From UBA4742 sp963785815 (lineage in GTDB: Bacteria > Actinomycetota > Acidimicrobiia > Acidimicrobiales > Acidimicrobilacustridaceae), in NCBI GenBank assembly GCA_963785815.1, contig CAWAWN010000002.1, positions 1,426,001 through 1,490,000 on the forward strand: a DNA stretch of 64,000 nt, written 5' to 3'. Shown piece after piece: positions 9,242 to 18,653 of this stretch. The position numbers and the translations under genes are program-made. The notes below the pieces were generated by a model. That model did not search any database, was not told the DNA's origin, and saw only the letters and a list, made by a program, of their open reading frames with translations. The stretch's first letter is position 1. Each line of letters starts with the position of its first letter.

Positions 9242-10291
9242 GTGACGACACGTGTCGTGCAGTGGACGACGGGAAACGTGGGCAAGCAGTCGGTCGAAGC
9301 GGTGATGAAGCGGCCGGACCTCGAGCTGGTCGGCTGCTACGCCTGGTCGGCGGACAAGGCGGGCAAGGACGTCGGCGAGCTGTGCGGGCTGGCTCCCATC
9401 GGGATCGCGGCCACCGACGACATCGACGCCCTGCTCGCCCTCGAGCCGGACTGCGTGATCTACAACCCCATGTGGTTCAACGTGGACGAGCTCGTCCGAA
9501 TCCTGGAGTCCGGTACCAACATCGTCTCCACCGCCGCCTTCATCAACGGGCGGTCCTACCCCGACGACGGACGCCAGCGCATCCTCGACGCCTGCGCCAA
9601 GGGGGGCAGCTCGATGTTCGGCAGCGGCGTGAGCCCGGGCTACATCGAGCTCGTGGCCATCGCCCTGGCCAACGCCGCGGATCGCATCGATCACGTGCTG
9701 ATCAGCGAGGAGGCCGACACCACCGCCTACGACTCGCCGCCCACCGAGATCCCCGTCGGCTTCGGTCGCCCGCTGGACGACCCCGAGCTGCCGGCCATGA
9801 CGGCCGCGGCCACGGTGGTGTTCAGCGAGGCCGTCGCCCTGGTGGGCGACGCGCTGGGGGTGATGTTCGACGAGATCGTGTGCGAGGCCGAGTACGCCAA
9901 GACGACCAAGGAGCTCGACCTCGGCTCCTGGACGCTGCCCGCCGACTCCGTGGCCGGCGTGACCGTCCACTGGATCGGCCGCAAGGGCGGCCAGGACATC
10001 GTCGAGATGCGGGTGCGCTGGCGCAAGGGGGACGCGCTGGAACCCGACTGGCAAGTGGGCATGGGCTGGGCCATCGAGATCGCAGGCCGGCCCACGATCA
10101 CGGCCAAGGTCGACATCCTGCCCCCGCCCTACTTCGAGGCGACGACCATGGAGGAGTTCATGGTGCTCGGCCACATCCTCACCGCGCTGCCGGTCATCAA
10201 CGCCATCCCGGCGGTGGTGGCCGCACCCCCCGGCATCATCACCTACGAGGACATCCCCCTCCCGCGGCCCAAGGGCTACGTCCCGAGCTGA
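9242..10291 (+). CDS. DapB-like NAD(P)-dependent reductase (DAPDH-like family)
   Basis: The 349-aa protein has an N-terminal Rossmann start (VVQWTTGNVGKQSVEAV, residues 5-21) and a C-terminal catalytic-type domain like dihydrodipicolinate reductase. It is longer than true DapB (about 250 aa) and belongs to a lineage expanded in mycobacteria and Acidimicrobiia, often annotated diacylglycerol or diaminopimelate reductase-like, without a settled function. GTG start at 9242 with the upstream GGAGGCC. Its last 16 bases overlap the convergent hydrolase gene. Confidence 0.82.
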   Translation: MTTRVVQWTTGNVGKQSVEAVMKRPDLELVGCYAWSADKAGKDVGELCGLAPIGIAATDDIDALLALEPDCVIYNPMWFNVDELVRILESGTNIVSTAAFINGRSYPDDGRQRILDACAKGGSSMFGSGVSPGYIELVAIALANAADRIDHVLISEEADTTAYDSPPTEIPVGFGRPLDDPELPAMTAAATVVFSEAVALVGDALGVMFDEIVCEAEYAKTTKELDLGSWTLPADSVAGVTVHWIGRKGGQDIVEMRVRWRKGDALEPDWQVGMGWAIEIAGRPTITAKVDILPPPYFEATTMEEFMVLGHILTALPVINAIPAVVAAPPGIITYEDIPLPRPKGYVPS

Positions 10292-11145
10292 CGGCCGCCG
10301 TCTGGGGTCCTGGCCCGGTCGACGGCGGCGCCCACGAATCGGGCGAAGGCCTCGGGGTGGGTCCGGTTGGCGAAGTGGCCGGCCTCGGGCACCACGTGCA
10401 GCCGTGCGTCGGGCAGGTGCTCGGCCAGCCACTCGGCCCCGTGCACGTGCTCCGCCGAGGTGGTCGCGCCGTAGCCGACCACGGCGGGGACGGTCACCTC
10501 GGCGAAGGCGAAGGGGGCGGCCAGCACCGACGCCATGTCGACCTGGAAGGCCCGGCCCTCGTCGCGCCGCTCCTGGCGGACCTCGGGCGGCAGCCCGAAC
10601 CACACCTTGTTGCCCAGGATCCGGCGGTACATGACCTCGACGGCGTCGGCGGCGTCGTCGCAGGCGGCCACCGCGGCGTGGTAGTCCTTGACCGACTGGC
10701 GCCACCAGTCGACCCACACGGTCGGGGGCTCCCACAGGCCGAGGGCGGCGAAGGCGTCGGGTCGGTGGGCGGCGGCCAACATGGTGGGGTTGGACCCGAA
10801 GCTGTGGCCCACCACCACGCACGGCTCCCCGACGCGCTCGACCACCCGGATCAGGTCCTCGGCGTGGTCGACCAGGCCGGTCGGGGCCCGAACCTGGCGG
10901 GAACGGCCGTAGCCCCGTCGGTCGTAGAGCACCACCCGACGGCCGTCGAGGTGGGCGAGCACGTCCCGGAAGCTGCCGGCCCGGTCGGGCGCGCCGTGCA
11001 CCAGCACCACCGTCGGGCCCGGACCCGATCCGACCACGTCGAATGCCAGCTCGTCGGCGGCCGGGTCCTCATCGGTGGCGGGGCCCCGGGCGGCCTGGGC
11101 TTCGGCGGGCGGGTCGGGGTCGACCCGGTCGCGGCTGGCGCGCAT
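10276..11145 (-). CDS. Alpha/beta-hydrolase
   Basis: The 289-aa protein has the oxyanion-hole motif VHGAPD (residues 49-54), the nucleophile elbow GHSFGS near residue 113, and a C-terminal histidine in AGHFANRTHP. A Tyr-Asp-Arg-Arg-Gly stretch (YDRRGYGRS) is typical of small-molecule hydrolases of the fold. The substrate, an ester, lactone or C-C bond, cannot be told. The first 30 residues are polar and may not belong; later starts are possible. Convergent overlap with the reductase gene at its 3' end. Confidence 0.85.
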   Translation of the reverse strand: MRASRDRVDPDPPAEAQAARGPATDEDPAADELAFDVVGSGPGPTVVLVHGAPDRAGSFRDVLAHLDGRRVVLYDRRGYGRSRQVRAPTGLVDHAEDLIRVVERVGEPCVVVGHSFGSNPTMLAAAHRPDAFAALGLWEPPTVWVDWWRQSVKDYHAAVAACDDAADAVEVMYRRILGNKVWFGLPPEVRQERRDEGRAFQVDMASVLAAPFAFAEVTVPAVVGYGATTSAEHVHGAEWLAEHLPDARLHVVPEAGHFANRTHPEAFARFVGAAVDRARTPDGGRQLGT

Positions 11146-11225
11146 GGCCGGGCAGGCTAGCGGTCGGCCTGGCTACGGTGATCCGACACCTCCGGCCCGC
11201 GAACGAGAGGAAGGCACCCGCCGCC

Positions 11226-12884
11226 ATGTCGACGATCGATCCCCCGCGGGGCCTGGGCCCGACCGGTCGGCTGCTCGACCGGGTGGCCACCCGGGCGCTG
11301 CACCTGCCGCCGCCGAGCACCGACTACACCCTCACCCCGGTGCGCGTGCCGATGCGCGACGGGGTCGAGCTGGCCGCCGACCTGTACCGGCCCGACACCG
11401 AGCCGGTGGGCACGGTCCTGGTGCGCGGCCCCTACGGCCGTTCGGCGGCCATGGCCTTGCCGATGGCCCGCGTCTTCGCCGCCCGCGGCTACAACGCCCT
11501 GTTCGTGTCGTGCCGGGGCACGTTCGGATCCGGCGGCCGGTTCGAGCCCATGGTGCACGAGGCCGACGACGGCCACGACGTGGTGGCCTGGATGCGGGAC
11601 CAGCCCTGGTACACCGGCCGCTTCGCCACCGTGGGGGGTTCGTACCTGGCCTTCACCCAGTGGGCCCTGCTCGTCGACCCGCCGCCGGACCTGGTGGCCG
11701 CCGTCATCTCCATCTCGCCCCACGACTTCGGCGGCTACGTGTGGGGGACCGGTGCGTTCCGCCTCGACTTCCTGGGCTGGAGCGACATGGTGGCCCACCA
11801 GGAGGACGGGGGGATGCTGCGCGGCGCGCTCCGCTCGGCCACCGCCGAGCGTCGCAACGCCGGGGCCCTCGACGCGCTGCCGCTGGTGCAGGGCGCCCGG
11901 ACCCACCTCGGGGGCGGGGCGACCTGGTACGAGGACTGGGTCAGCCGGCCCGACGTGCACGACCCCTTCTGGGCGCCCATGGACCTGAGCGTCGCCCTGG
12001 AGCGGGCCGACATCCCCATCCTGTTGATCAGCGGTTGGCAGGACATCTTCCTGGACCAGACCCTGGAGCAGTACCGACGCCTGCACGAGCGGGGGGTCGA
12101 CGTGGCCATCACCATCGGCCCCTGGTCCCACGTCGCCGTCGGGGCCGGGGCGGCCCGGATCACCACCGGCGAGACCTACGACTGGTTGGAGGAGCACCTG
12201 GCGGGCCGAGCCCGACGTCGGCGCCCGGCCCCCGTGCACGTGTTCGTGACCGGGGCCGACGAGTGGCGCGACCTGTCGGCCTGGCCACCGCCCACCTCGC
12301 CGAGCACCTGGTACCCGGGCTCGCACCGCGACCTGTCCACCGAGCCGCCCGCCGAGGACGCGTTGGCGTCGTCGTTCGTGTACGACCCGGCCGCACCGAC
12401 GCCGACGGTGGGTGGTCCCCTGCTGGGCCTGCGCTGCGTCAAGGAAGACACCGAGCTGGCCCAGCGCCCCGACGTGGCCTGCTGGACCACCCAGCCCTTC
12501 GACCACGAGCTCGAGGTGATGGGCGCGCCGCGGGTCGAGCTCGTCCACCGCAGCGACAACCCGCACGTCGACCTGTTCGTGCGCCTGTCGGTGGTCGGGG
12601 CCGACGGGCGGTCGCACAACCTCACCGAGGGCTACCTCCGCCTCGACCCGGCCCGATCGGCGGAGGTGACCACCGTCGAGCTGCGTCCCACCGCCCACCG
12701 GTTCGTGGCCGGCACCCGCCTGCGCCTGCTGGTGGCGGGGGGATCCCATCCCCAGTTCGCCCGGAACCTGGGCACCGGCGAGCACCCGGCCACCGGTTCG
12801 CGGCTGCAACCGGCGCGCCACACCATCCACCACGGCCTGGGCGGGTGCTCCCGGCTCATCCTGCCGGTGGCCGCCCCGACCTGA
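11226..12884 (+). CDS. CocE/NonD-family X-Pro-type hydrolase
   Basis: The 552-aa protein matches the CocE architecture: an alpha/beta-hydrolase domain with strand VRVPMRDGVELAADLY (residues 37-52), nucleophile elbow GGSYLAF near residue 138 (family GxSYxG, here last Gly is Ala), an inserted helical cap, and a C-terminal jelly-roll domain. Members hydrolyse esters or amides (cocaine esterase, glutaryl-7-ACA acylase). No signal peptide. ATG 11226 is chosen because homology begins there; upstream in-frame sequence is a shadow of the opposite-strand gene. Confidence 0.88.
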   Translation: MSTIDPPRGLGPTGRLLDRVATRALHLPPPSTDYTLTPVRVPMRDGVELAADLYRPDTEPVGTVLVRGPYGRSAAMALPMARVFAARGYNALFVSCRGTFGSGGRFEPMVHEADDGHDVVAWMRDQPWYTGRFATVGGSYLAFTQWALLVDPPPDLVAAVISISPHDFGGYVWGTGAFRLDFLGWSDMVAHQEDGGMLRGALRSATAERRNAGALDALPLVQGARTHLGGGATWYEDWVSRPDVHDPFWAPMDLSVALERADIPILLISGWQDIFLDQTLEQYRRLHERGVDVAITIGPWSHVAVGAGAARITTGETYDWLEEHLAGRARRRRPAPVHVFVTGADEWRDLSAWPPPTSPSTWYPGSHRDLSTEPPAEDALASSFVYDPAAPTPTVGGPLLGLRCVKEDTELAQRPDVACWTTQPFDHELEVMGAPRVELVHRSDNPHVDLFVRLSVVGADGRSHNLTEGYLRLDPARSAEVTTVELRPTAHRFVAGTRLRLLVAGGSHPQFARNLGTGEHPATGSRLQPARHTIHHGLGGCSRLILPVAAPT

Positions 12885-12895
12885 CCGACGGCCGG

Positions 12896-13498
12896 TCAGG
12901 CGGTGGGCATCGGGCGCAGGCCGCGGAGCACGGCGTCGATGGCCACGGTCCAGCGCCGGTCGATCGATGCCTGGGACGACCCGAGCCATCCGGCCGCCTC
13001 GTTGCTGGCCAGCCCCTGGCTGAGCGAGACGAGCACCAGGGCGATGTCGTCGGGGTCGCCGGCGACGAGCCCGGCGTCGATGGCCCGGCGCACCCGCGAC
13101 ACGATGATCCGGCGCACGGCGCGACCGGCCTGCTCCTCGTCGGGCCCCGGATCGAAGTCGGGGAACGGGCGGGCGAACATCACCTGGGCCAGGGCCGGGT
13201 TGGCCAGGGAGAAGGCCCGGAAGCGCTGGGCCAGGGCGGCCAGGTCGGCCAAGGGGTCGTCGCTGGGGTCGAGCTGGTCGAACTGGTCGCGCAGACGCCG
13301 GAACCCTTCGAAGAACAGCTCGCGCACCAGTCCGGCCTTGTCGCCGAACAGCTCGTAGACCGCCGGGGTCGACGTGTCGGCGGCCTGTGCCACCCGGCGG
13401 GTGGTGAGGCCGCCCACGCCGTCGGCCGCGATCACGGCCGCGGCCGTGCGCAGCACGTGGTCGCGCAGCTCAGGCGTGCGCAGCTTGGCTCGGGGCAC
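12896..13498 (-). CDS. TetR-family transcriptional regulator
   Basis: The 200-aa protein carries the TetR DNA-binding domain (VLRTAAAVIAADGVGGLTTR and AADTSTPAVYELF, about residues 15-52) and a C-terminal domain of the WHG type. It is the last gene of a four-gene minus-strand run with a crotonase, an SDR and a solute-binding protein, so it probably senses an acyl-CoA or steroid-like intermediate of that unit (inference) and controls the palindrome at 14306. Confidence 0.87.
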   Translation of the reverse strand: MPRAKLRTPELRDHVLRTAAAVIAADGVGGLTTRRVAQAADTSTPAVYELFGDKAGLVRELFFEGFRRLRDQFDQLDPSDDPLADLAALAQRFRAFSLANPALAQVMFARPFPDFDPGPDEEQAGRAVRRIIVSRVRRAIDAGLVAGDPDDIALVLVSLSQGLASNEAAGWLGSSQASIDRRWTVAIDAVLRGLRPMPTA

Positions 13499-13519
13499 GG
13501 TCGGCCTCCGGCCGGACGC

Positions 13520-14254
13520 TCAGCGTTCGTCCGGCGAGCCGGGGAGGAACAGCGCGCGCAGCTCGGCCTGGTCGCTCTCGATGGCGGCGCGCAGGCGGGT
13601 CAGCGTCTCGGCCCGGGCCCGCCGCTTGCTGCCGCCGTGCGCGGCCATGTCCAGGCCGGCGACCGTCGTGGCCAGCCCCTCGGCGGCCGCGTCGAGCTCG
13701 TCGGGCGCCACCACACGATCGAGGATCCCAGCCGGCACCGCGTCCTCGGGGGAGAAGGGCTCGGCCAGCACCACCGCCCGGTTGAAGGCGGCGGGGGTGA
13801 GCCGTTGGCGGAGGATCTCGATGGCCGGCATGGGCATGGTCAGCCCGATGGCCACCTCGTTGGCCGTGAGCCGGTAGGGCCCGGCCACCCCGATGCGGTA
13901 GTCGCCGGACAGCAGCAGGAACAGCCCCATGGCGATGGCGTGGCCCGGGCAGGCCACGATGACGGGGTAGGGGAAGGCCAGCACGTGCTCGGCCAGCTCG
14001 AAGCCGGCGGCCAGCATGTCGAGGGCGTCCTGGCCCCCGGCGCGCAGGGTGCTCAGGTCGAAGCCGCCGGAGAAGATCCCCGGACGTCCGCCCAGCACCA
14101 CCACCGCGCCGTCGGCCTCGGCCCGGTCGAAGCCAGCGCGGATGTGGTGCAGCATCTCCAGGGAGAGCACGTTGGCCTTCCCGTCGTCCATCGTGATCCG
14201 GGCGACGGGACCGGTGAGCTCGTAGGCGATGCAGTCGGACGTGCGGTCGGACAT
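13520..14254 (-). CDS. Enoyl-CoA hydratase/isomerase (crotonase) family
   Basis: The 244-aa crotonase-fold protein has the two oxyanion-hole regions: GIFSGGFDLSTL near residue 62 and the strand around PGHAIAMGLFLLLSGDYRIG near residue 105. The position of catalytic Glu144 of rat hydratase is not conserved as a Glu pair (sequence NEVAIGLTMP retains one Glu), so hydratase versus isomerase activity is open. It sits 21 bases upstream of the TetR gene and downstream of a palindromic operator. Confidence 0.87.
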   Translation of the reverse strand: MSDRTSDCIAYELTGPVARITMDDGKANVLSLEMLHHIRAGFDRAEADGAVVVLGGRPGIFSGGFDLSTLRAGGQDALDMLAAGFELAEHVLAFPYPVIVACPGHAIAMGLFLLLSGDYRIGVAGPYRLTANEVAIGLTMPMPAIEILRQRLTPAAFNRAVVLAEPFSPEDAVPAGILDRVVAPDELDAAAEGLATTVAGLDMAAHGGSKRRARAETLTRLRAAIESDQAELRALFLPGSPDER

Positions 14255-14305
14255 CTGGGGTCTCCGATCTCTGCGGCGTGCCGGAGACCTATCAGAACAA
14301 TGTTA

Positions 14306-14320
14306 CGAAACAACGTTTCG
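14306..14320. promoter_or_regulatory. Palindromic operator candidate (CGAAAC-n3-GTTTCG)
   Basis: A perfect inverted repeat with 6-nt arms and a 3-nt spacer lies 52 bases before the crotonase start and 13 bases before the stop of the SDR gene on the same strand. It sits in an unusually AT-rich pocket. The downstream TetR gene (12896-13498) is the natural candidate to bind it, giving feedback control of crotonase and itself. Confidence 0.55.
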
Positions 14321-14332
14321 ATTGTCGGAACA

Positions 14333-15235
14333 TCACCTCGGTGGGGTCACCGTGATGAGCTGGGCGTCGGTCAGGTCCATGATCTGGTCGAGGTTGGCAG
14401 CCACGTCCTCGGGGGTCAGATCGGCCACCGTGGCGCCCACCGTCTCGAACAAGGCCAACCGCTGCACCAGGCCGGCGCCGGTGGCCAGGACCTCGCCGTT
14501 GAGCCGGCAGGACTCGTGGGCCAGGAAGGCCGCCACCGGCGAGGTGAGCGCCGGCGGCAGCGTGGGCATGGCCTCGGCCAGCATTTCCTCGGGGACGCCG
14601 AGCACCATCGACATCGTGGCGGCATCGGTCATGCGGGTCTCGGCCCGGGGCATGAGGCCGTTGACCAGGATCCCGTGCTCGGGCCCCTCGACCGCGGCGT
14701 TGCGGGTGAGGGCGAGGACCCCGCCCTTGGCGCCGCCGTAGCTGGTGAGCTTGGGCAGGATGCCGAGCAGCGACTCGGAGGTCACGTTGACGATGCGCCC
14801 GTAGCCCCGGGCCCGCAGGTGGGGCCAGGCCGCCTTCATCACGTGCAGCGTGCCGAAGTAGTGGACGTCGATCATCCGGCGGAACTGCTCGAGGGCGAGG
14901 TCCTCGAACGAACCCGGATCGCTGATGCCGGCGTTGTTCACCACCACGTCGAGGCGCCCGAAGGCGTCGAGCGCGGCGTCCACGATGGCGGCGGCGCCGT
15001 CCGGGTCGGCGACCGACGCGCAGGACGCCACCGCCGCTCCGCCGCCCGAGCGGATCTCCGCCACCACCTCGTCGGCCGGCCCGGCCGACGAGCCGGTGCC
15101 GTCGGTGGCCCCACCGAGGTCGGCGACCACCACCTGGGCACCGCGCTCGGCCAGCAGCAGGGCGTGGCATCGACCCATGCCCCGGCCGGCGCCGGTGACG
15201 ATGGCCACCCGATCATCGAACCGCAACTCATCCAT
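14333..15235 (-). CDS. SDR-family oxidoreductase (3-hydroxyacyl-CoA/steroid dehydrogenase-like)
   Basis: The 300-aa SDR has TGAGRGMG (residues 14-21), NNAG (about 97-100), a catalytic Ser in VTSES and YGGAK (Tyr and Lys kept, spacing Y-x3-K normal). A C-terminal extension of about 40 residues resembles the linker after the dehydrogenase domain of peroxisomal multifunctional enzyme type 2, suggesting an acyl-CoA or steroid side-chain substrate (inference). Eight bases separate it from the binding-protein gene upstream. Confidence 0.88.
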   Translation of the reverse strand: MDELRFDDRVAIVTGAGRGMGRCHALLLAERGAQVVVADLGGATDGTGSSAGPADEVVAEIRSGGGAAVASCASVADPDGAAAIVDAALDAFGRLDVVVNNAGISDPGSFEDLALEQFRRMIDVHYFGTLHVMKAAWPHLRARGYGRIVNVTSESLLGILPKLTSYGGAKGGVLALTRNAAVEGPEHGILVNGLMPRAETRMTDAATMSMVLGVPEEMLAEAMPTLPPALTSPVAAFLAHESCRLNGEVLATGAGLVQRLALFETVGATVADLTPEDVAANLDQIMDLTDAQLITVTPPR

Positions 15236-15243
15236 CTCGTGCC

Positions 15244-16548
15244 CTACCGGCTCACGTCGAACTCGGCGGCGCTCGGGTTCCAGGTGAAGAAGTACACCTT
15301 CGGGTTGCCGTCGGCGTTGGGCGGCGCCCCGAAGTCCCAGGCGTCGGGGAAGGTGGGCAGCACGATCTTGCCCAGCGAGTTGCCGGCCGCCGCGAAGGTG
15401 CCGTAGTTGAGCGTGGGTCCGGCCTTCTCCAGGATGGCCGTGAGCAGGGCCATCTGCTGGCAGGCCAGCGCGGAGGACACGAACTGATCGGGCTGGCCCT
15501 TGGGCACCGTGGACGAGGGCTTGATGACCAGGCCGGCCTTGCGCTCGACGTCCATGCAGGCCTTGGTGGGTCCGCCCAGGGCCAGCCGGGCGTCGTTGGG
15601 GCCGAACGGACCGCCCGAGATGGCCCCCTTGAGCACCGACAGGTCACCGCCCTGGCTGGCGGTGAGGGCCAGGGTGCCGTTGAGGTTGCTGAAGATGAGC
15701 TGGGGGCGGTAGTCGGTGCGGGCCAGGCCCGGCGGGAAGGCCCCGGTGGCGGTCTCGCCCACCACCAGCAGCTTCTGGACCCCTTCGGACTTGAGCCGCT
15801 CGGAGACGGTCGCGGCCTCGTTGTAGTTGGCCGTGGAGTCGCTCGACGGGGCGGTCATCACCACCGTCTCCACCGGCTTGATGCCGGCCGCGGCCAGCAC
15901 CGGCTCGATCTTCTTGGTGACCAGCTGCTCGTCGGCGGCGGCCACCAGCACGGCCAGCTTCCCGTTGAGCTTGCCCGCCTTGGCCATGGCCCGCACCACG
16001 CTCACCTCGAGGCTCTCGCCGGCGTCGGTGCTGAACCACGGGGCCTTGGCCTGGGCCAGCCGGGCGGCGGTCTGGGCCCCGCCGATGGTGGCGGTGGCGT
16101 TGGTGTCGACGTAGCACAGCACGTTGTCGGCCAGGAAGAAGCCGACGGCCACGAACACCTTCACGTCCTGGGTGAGGTGGGTGCAGGCGCTTTGGGCCTC
16201 GGTCTGGCTGGTGGGGTTGATCCCGACCAGGGTGGCGTCGAGCTTGCGGCCGTGGATGCCGCCCTTGGCGTTGATGTCGTCGACGATGGCCTGGTACGCC
16301 TTGGCGAAGTCGCCCTCGTTGATGTGCAGGAAGCTCATCAACGACGACAGGTCGACCCACACGACGCCGACCTTGATGCTGTCGCCCGTCACGCCGGGGG
16401 CCCGGGTGTCGGTCGCCGGCGCGGCTGTGGTGGTGGCGGTCGCGGCGGTGGTGGAGCTCGTCGACTTGCAGGCCGCGAGCAGCACCGCCGCCCCCAACAG
16501 CAGCGCCATGACCTGGCGCGCCCTATGTCCCCCGCGAGATGACACCAA
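15244..16548 (-). CDS. Branched-chain-amino-acid-type ABC transporter substrate-binding lipoprotein
   Basis: The 434-aa protein starts with a basic n-region, a hydrophobic stretch and a lipobox LLAAC (Cys about residue 27), then a Thr/Ala-rich tether. The rest is a type I periplasmic binding protein (Peripla_BP_6), with DSIKVGVVWVDLSS after the linker. Start is a TTG at 16548 with GAGAGGGG upstream; a GTG at 16545 is equally placed. No permease or ATPase genes are next to it, so it works with a distant transporter or acts as a sensor. It leads the four-gene minus-strand run. Confidence 0.87.
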   Translation of the reverse strand: MVSSRGGHRARQVMALLLGAAVLLAACKSTSSTTAATATTTAAPATDTRAPGVTGDSIKVGVVWVDLSSLMSFLHINEGDFAKAYQAIVDDINAKGGIHGRKLDATLVGINPTSQTEAQSACTHLTQDVKVFVAVGFFLADNVLCYVDTNATATIGGAQTAARLAQAKAPWFSTDAGESLEVSVVRAMAKAGKLNGKLAVLVAAADEQLVTKKIEPVLAAAGIKPVETVVMTAPSSDSTANYNEAATVSERLKSEGVQKLLVVGETATGAFPPGLARTDYRPQLIFSNLNGTLALTASQGGDLSVLKGAISGGPFGPNDARLALGGPTKACMDVERKAGLVIKPSSTVPKGQPDQFVSSALACQQMALLTAILEKAGPTLNYGTFAAAGNSLGKIVLPTFPDAWDFGAPPNADGNPKVYFFTWNPSAAEFDVSR

Positions 16549-16592
16549 GGTCGACCCCTCTCGTCCGCGTCATCCGACCAGCTGGCGTGCTC

Positions 16593-16613
16593 ACCTTAGA
16601 ACAAATATTAGGT
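16593..16613. promoter_or_regulatory. AT-rich imperfect dyad upstream of the binding-protein gene
   Basis: The 21-base stretch begins ACCT and ends AGGT with partial symmetry inside and is strikingly AT-rich against its surroundings. It lies 45 bases before the TTG start, where a promoter or operator is expected. The symmetry is incomplete and there is no second copy. Confidence 0.3.
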
Positions 16614-16663
16614 TTGGCAAGGAGGTGACGCGGTCGGGAGTCGCGGGCCGGCCGCGGGATCGA

Positions 16664-18454
16664 CTACTGCGACTTCTCGTCGGGGTGGCCGGGTGGGTCG
16701 TCGATGTAGCCGGCCCGGATGCCGAGCGCGGCCAGGTTGGAGCTGGCCGGATGGGTGCGCGCCGCCGGGCCCTGCAGGAAGGCCTCGAGGACGTTGGCGG
16801 TGATGCGCCGGAGGTGGCACTGGTCGGTGTGGGGGCCGGTCGGGTCGGTGCACAGGGGACCGAGCTGGCGCTCCCACCACAGGGTGCCGGTGGCGAAGAC
16901 GCCGCCGCCGCCGGGCGCGGTGTAGTAGGTGAGGTCGGCGTAGCTGTGGTGCCCGTGGCAGACCAGCGGCGAGTGGCAGAGCACCTCGATGTTGGCCGGC
17001 GTCGTGGTCACCTCGGGGGTGACGCGGTCGTACTCGTTCTGCACCAGGTCGGTGAACCGGTGGCCCTGGGCCAACCCCGTCCCGGCGAAGACCCACGAGT
17101 TCGGCTCGGAGACCACCATGTCGGCCAGCACGGGGTTCGACTCGTAGTAGTTGCCCACCAGCGAGGCCTCGGGCTCGGCCGCGGGAGGTGAACGCCACTC
17201 GGCGGTCACCAGCTCCTGGTCGCCGTGGCCGTAGAGCGGGTCCTCGCTGGGCACGCGGTAGTTGACCTCGAGCCGGTGCGGCCCGTGCGGCGAGGGCTCG
17301 AGGCGGATGCGGCGGTAGCCGGCGTTGGCCCCCAGGAACACCAGGTTCACGCCGCGGTCGCGGGCCGCCTCCAGGGTCCGGCGGATGGGCACCGAGTAGT
17401 ACTCGTCGTGGGCCAGGCTGACCACGGCCTTGTACTCACCCTCCTCGATCTGCTCGGGTCGGGCGTGGAGGTCGACGTTGGTCGTGTAGGCCACGTCGAG
17501 GCCCATCGACTCGACCTGTTGGACCAGCTCGTACTCGCCGCCGAAGAAGTGGCCCGACCCCGACAGGTCGTAGGGCCGATCGAAGGTGACGACCTTGGAC
17601 CGTCCGTGGGTCCCCTGGTAGAGGCTGGCCCCGCCGTAGAGGTTGTAGGCGTTCCAGGTGGTGACGGCCGAGACCACGAGCAGGTCGGCCTTGCGATCGT
17701 CGAGCACGGTCAGGGGCACGAAGGTGGCTCCGCCGTCCGAGCTGGTGAGCCGGAACATGTACATGCCCGGCGTCCAGTCCTTCGTGATCCGGACCTTCAG
17801 CGACGGTGTCCAGTGGGCGCACGAGCGCATGTTGGTGGCCGGGTCGATCGTGGGCGCGGGCTGGTCGACCCCGGCGAAGGGGGCCGCCGCCGACCAGATT
17901 TGTCGGCCCGTGGCCCCGGCATAGTACCCGAACCGGAAGGCCTCCGCCATGAACGTCGCGGCCTTGGTGGTGGCGTAGATGGTCACCGTGTCGCCCTGGT
18001 GGGCGCTGTCGTGATCGCACCAGGCGTGGATCAGGTCGACCCACGGTTGCTCCATGCGCACCGAGAACTGGTTGGTGCCCGGCTTGGCGTTCTCGATCTG
18101 GATGAGGTTGCGGTGGGTCGTCGCCGGCGGCGTGGTGGGGCCGGTCGTGCGCACGGCCTGGGTCGAGCGGGTCGGCCGGTTCCCCGGCGCCAGCAGTCGG
18201 CTGAGGATGGCCAGGTTCGCCACCCCGACCACGCCGGCCGTGGTCCGCAGCACCCACCGCCGCGACCGCTGCGGCGATCCGGGCGGGTCGAGCTCGAGGG
18301 GGATCTCTTGCGGCGCGTCCGCCGGCGCACCGTGGGTCGAGGCCGGAGCCATGAGGGTCGGGGTGCCGTAGGCCAGGGGACCGGACGAGGGCGCGTCGTC
18401 GAGATCCGTCGGCGCCTCGTCTGGGCCAGGACCCCCGTCGCGCGGATCAGCCAC
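16664..18454 (-). CDS. N,N-dimethylformamidase beta-subunit-like protein with twin-arginine-like signal
   Basis: The 596-aa protein has about 65 polar residues, then SRRWVLRTTAGVVGVANLAIL, an RR followed by a hydrophobic stretch that looks like a Tat-type signal or anchor. The remainder resembles the large C-terminal domain of the DMFase beta subunit, with conserved-looking stretches FRFGYYAGATGRQIW, HDEYYS and FLGANAGYRR. In that family the enzyme hydrolyses formamides; many relatives are uncharacterised. GTG start at 18454. No alpha-subunit gene is adjacent, so amidase activity is doubtful. Confidence 0.72.
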   Translation of the reverse strand: MADPRDGGPGPDEAPTDLDDAPSSGPLAYGTPTLMAPASTHGAPADAPQEIPLELDPPGSPQRSRRWVLRTTAGVVGVANLAILSRLLAPGNRPTRSTQAVRTTGPTTPPATTHRNLIQIENAKPGTNQFSVRMEQPWVDLIHAWCDHDSAHQGDTVTIYATTKAATFMAEAFRFGYYAGATGRQIWSAAAPFAGVDQPAPTIDPATNMRSCAHWTPSLKVRITKDWTPGMYMFRLTSSDGGATFVPLTVLDDRKADLLVVSAVTTWNAYNLYGGASLYQGTHGRSKVVTFDRPYDLSGSGHFFGGEYELVQQVESMGLDVAYTTNVDLHARPEQIEEGEYKAVVSLAHDEYYSVPIRRTLEAARDRGVNLVFLGANAGYRRIRLEPSPHGPHRLEVNYRVPSEDPLYGHGDQELVTAEWRSPPAAEPEASLVGNYYESNPVLADMVVSEPNSWVFAGTGLAQGHRFTDLVQNEYDRVTPEVTTTPANIEVLCHSPLVCHGHHSYADLTYYTAPGGGGVFATGTLWWERQLGPLCTDPTGPHTDQCHLRRITANVLEAFLQGPAARTHPASSNLAALGIRAGYIDDPPGHPDEKSQ

Positions 18455-18653
18455 CGGTCACCGTCGCTCGGGTCCGGTCCCTACCCTCCGCCGTACGAAC
18501 GGCCATGGACCCCGGACGCACGGCGGAGATGGTACACGGGCCAGTGGGCCGATCCGGGGGGTCGGACCTCGGAGCCGACCGGATCAGGCGCCGACCCCGT
18601 AATAGAGTCGCTCGACATCCTCGATGGGTCTGCCTGCGGTCCCTGGTTCGAGC

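Noticed and set aside
11075..15406. Very long + strand open frame (about 1,440 codons)
   Set aside because: It runs antisense or out of frame over CocE, TetR, crotonase and SDR genes and has the Gly/Arg/Ala/Pro/His composition of GC-rich shadow frames.
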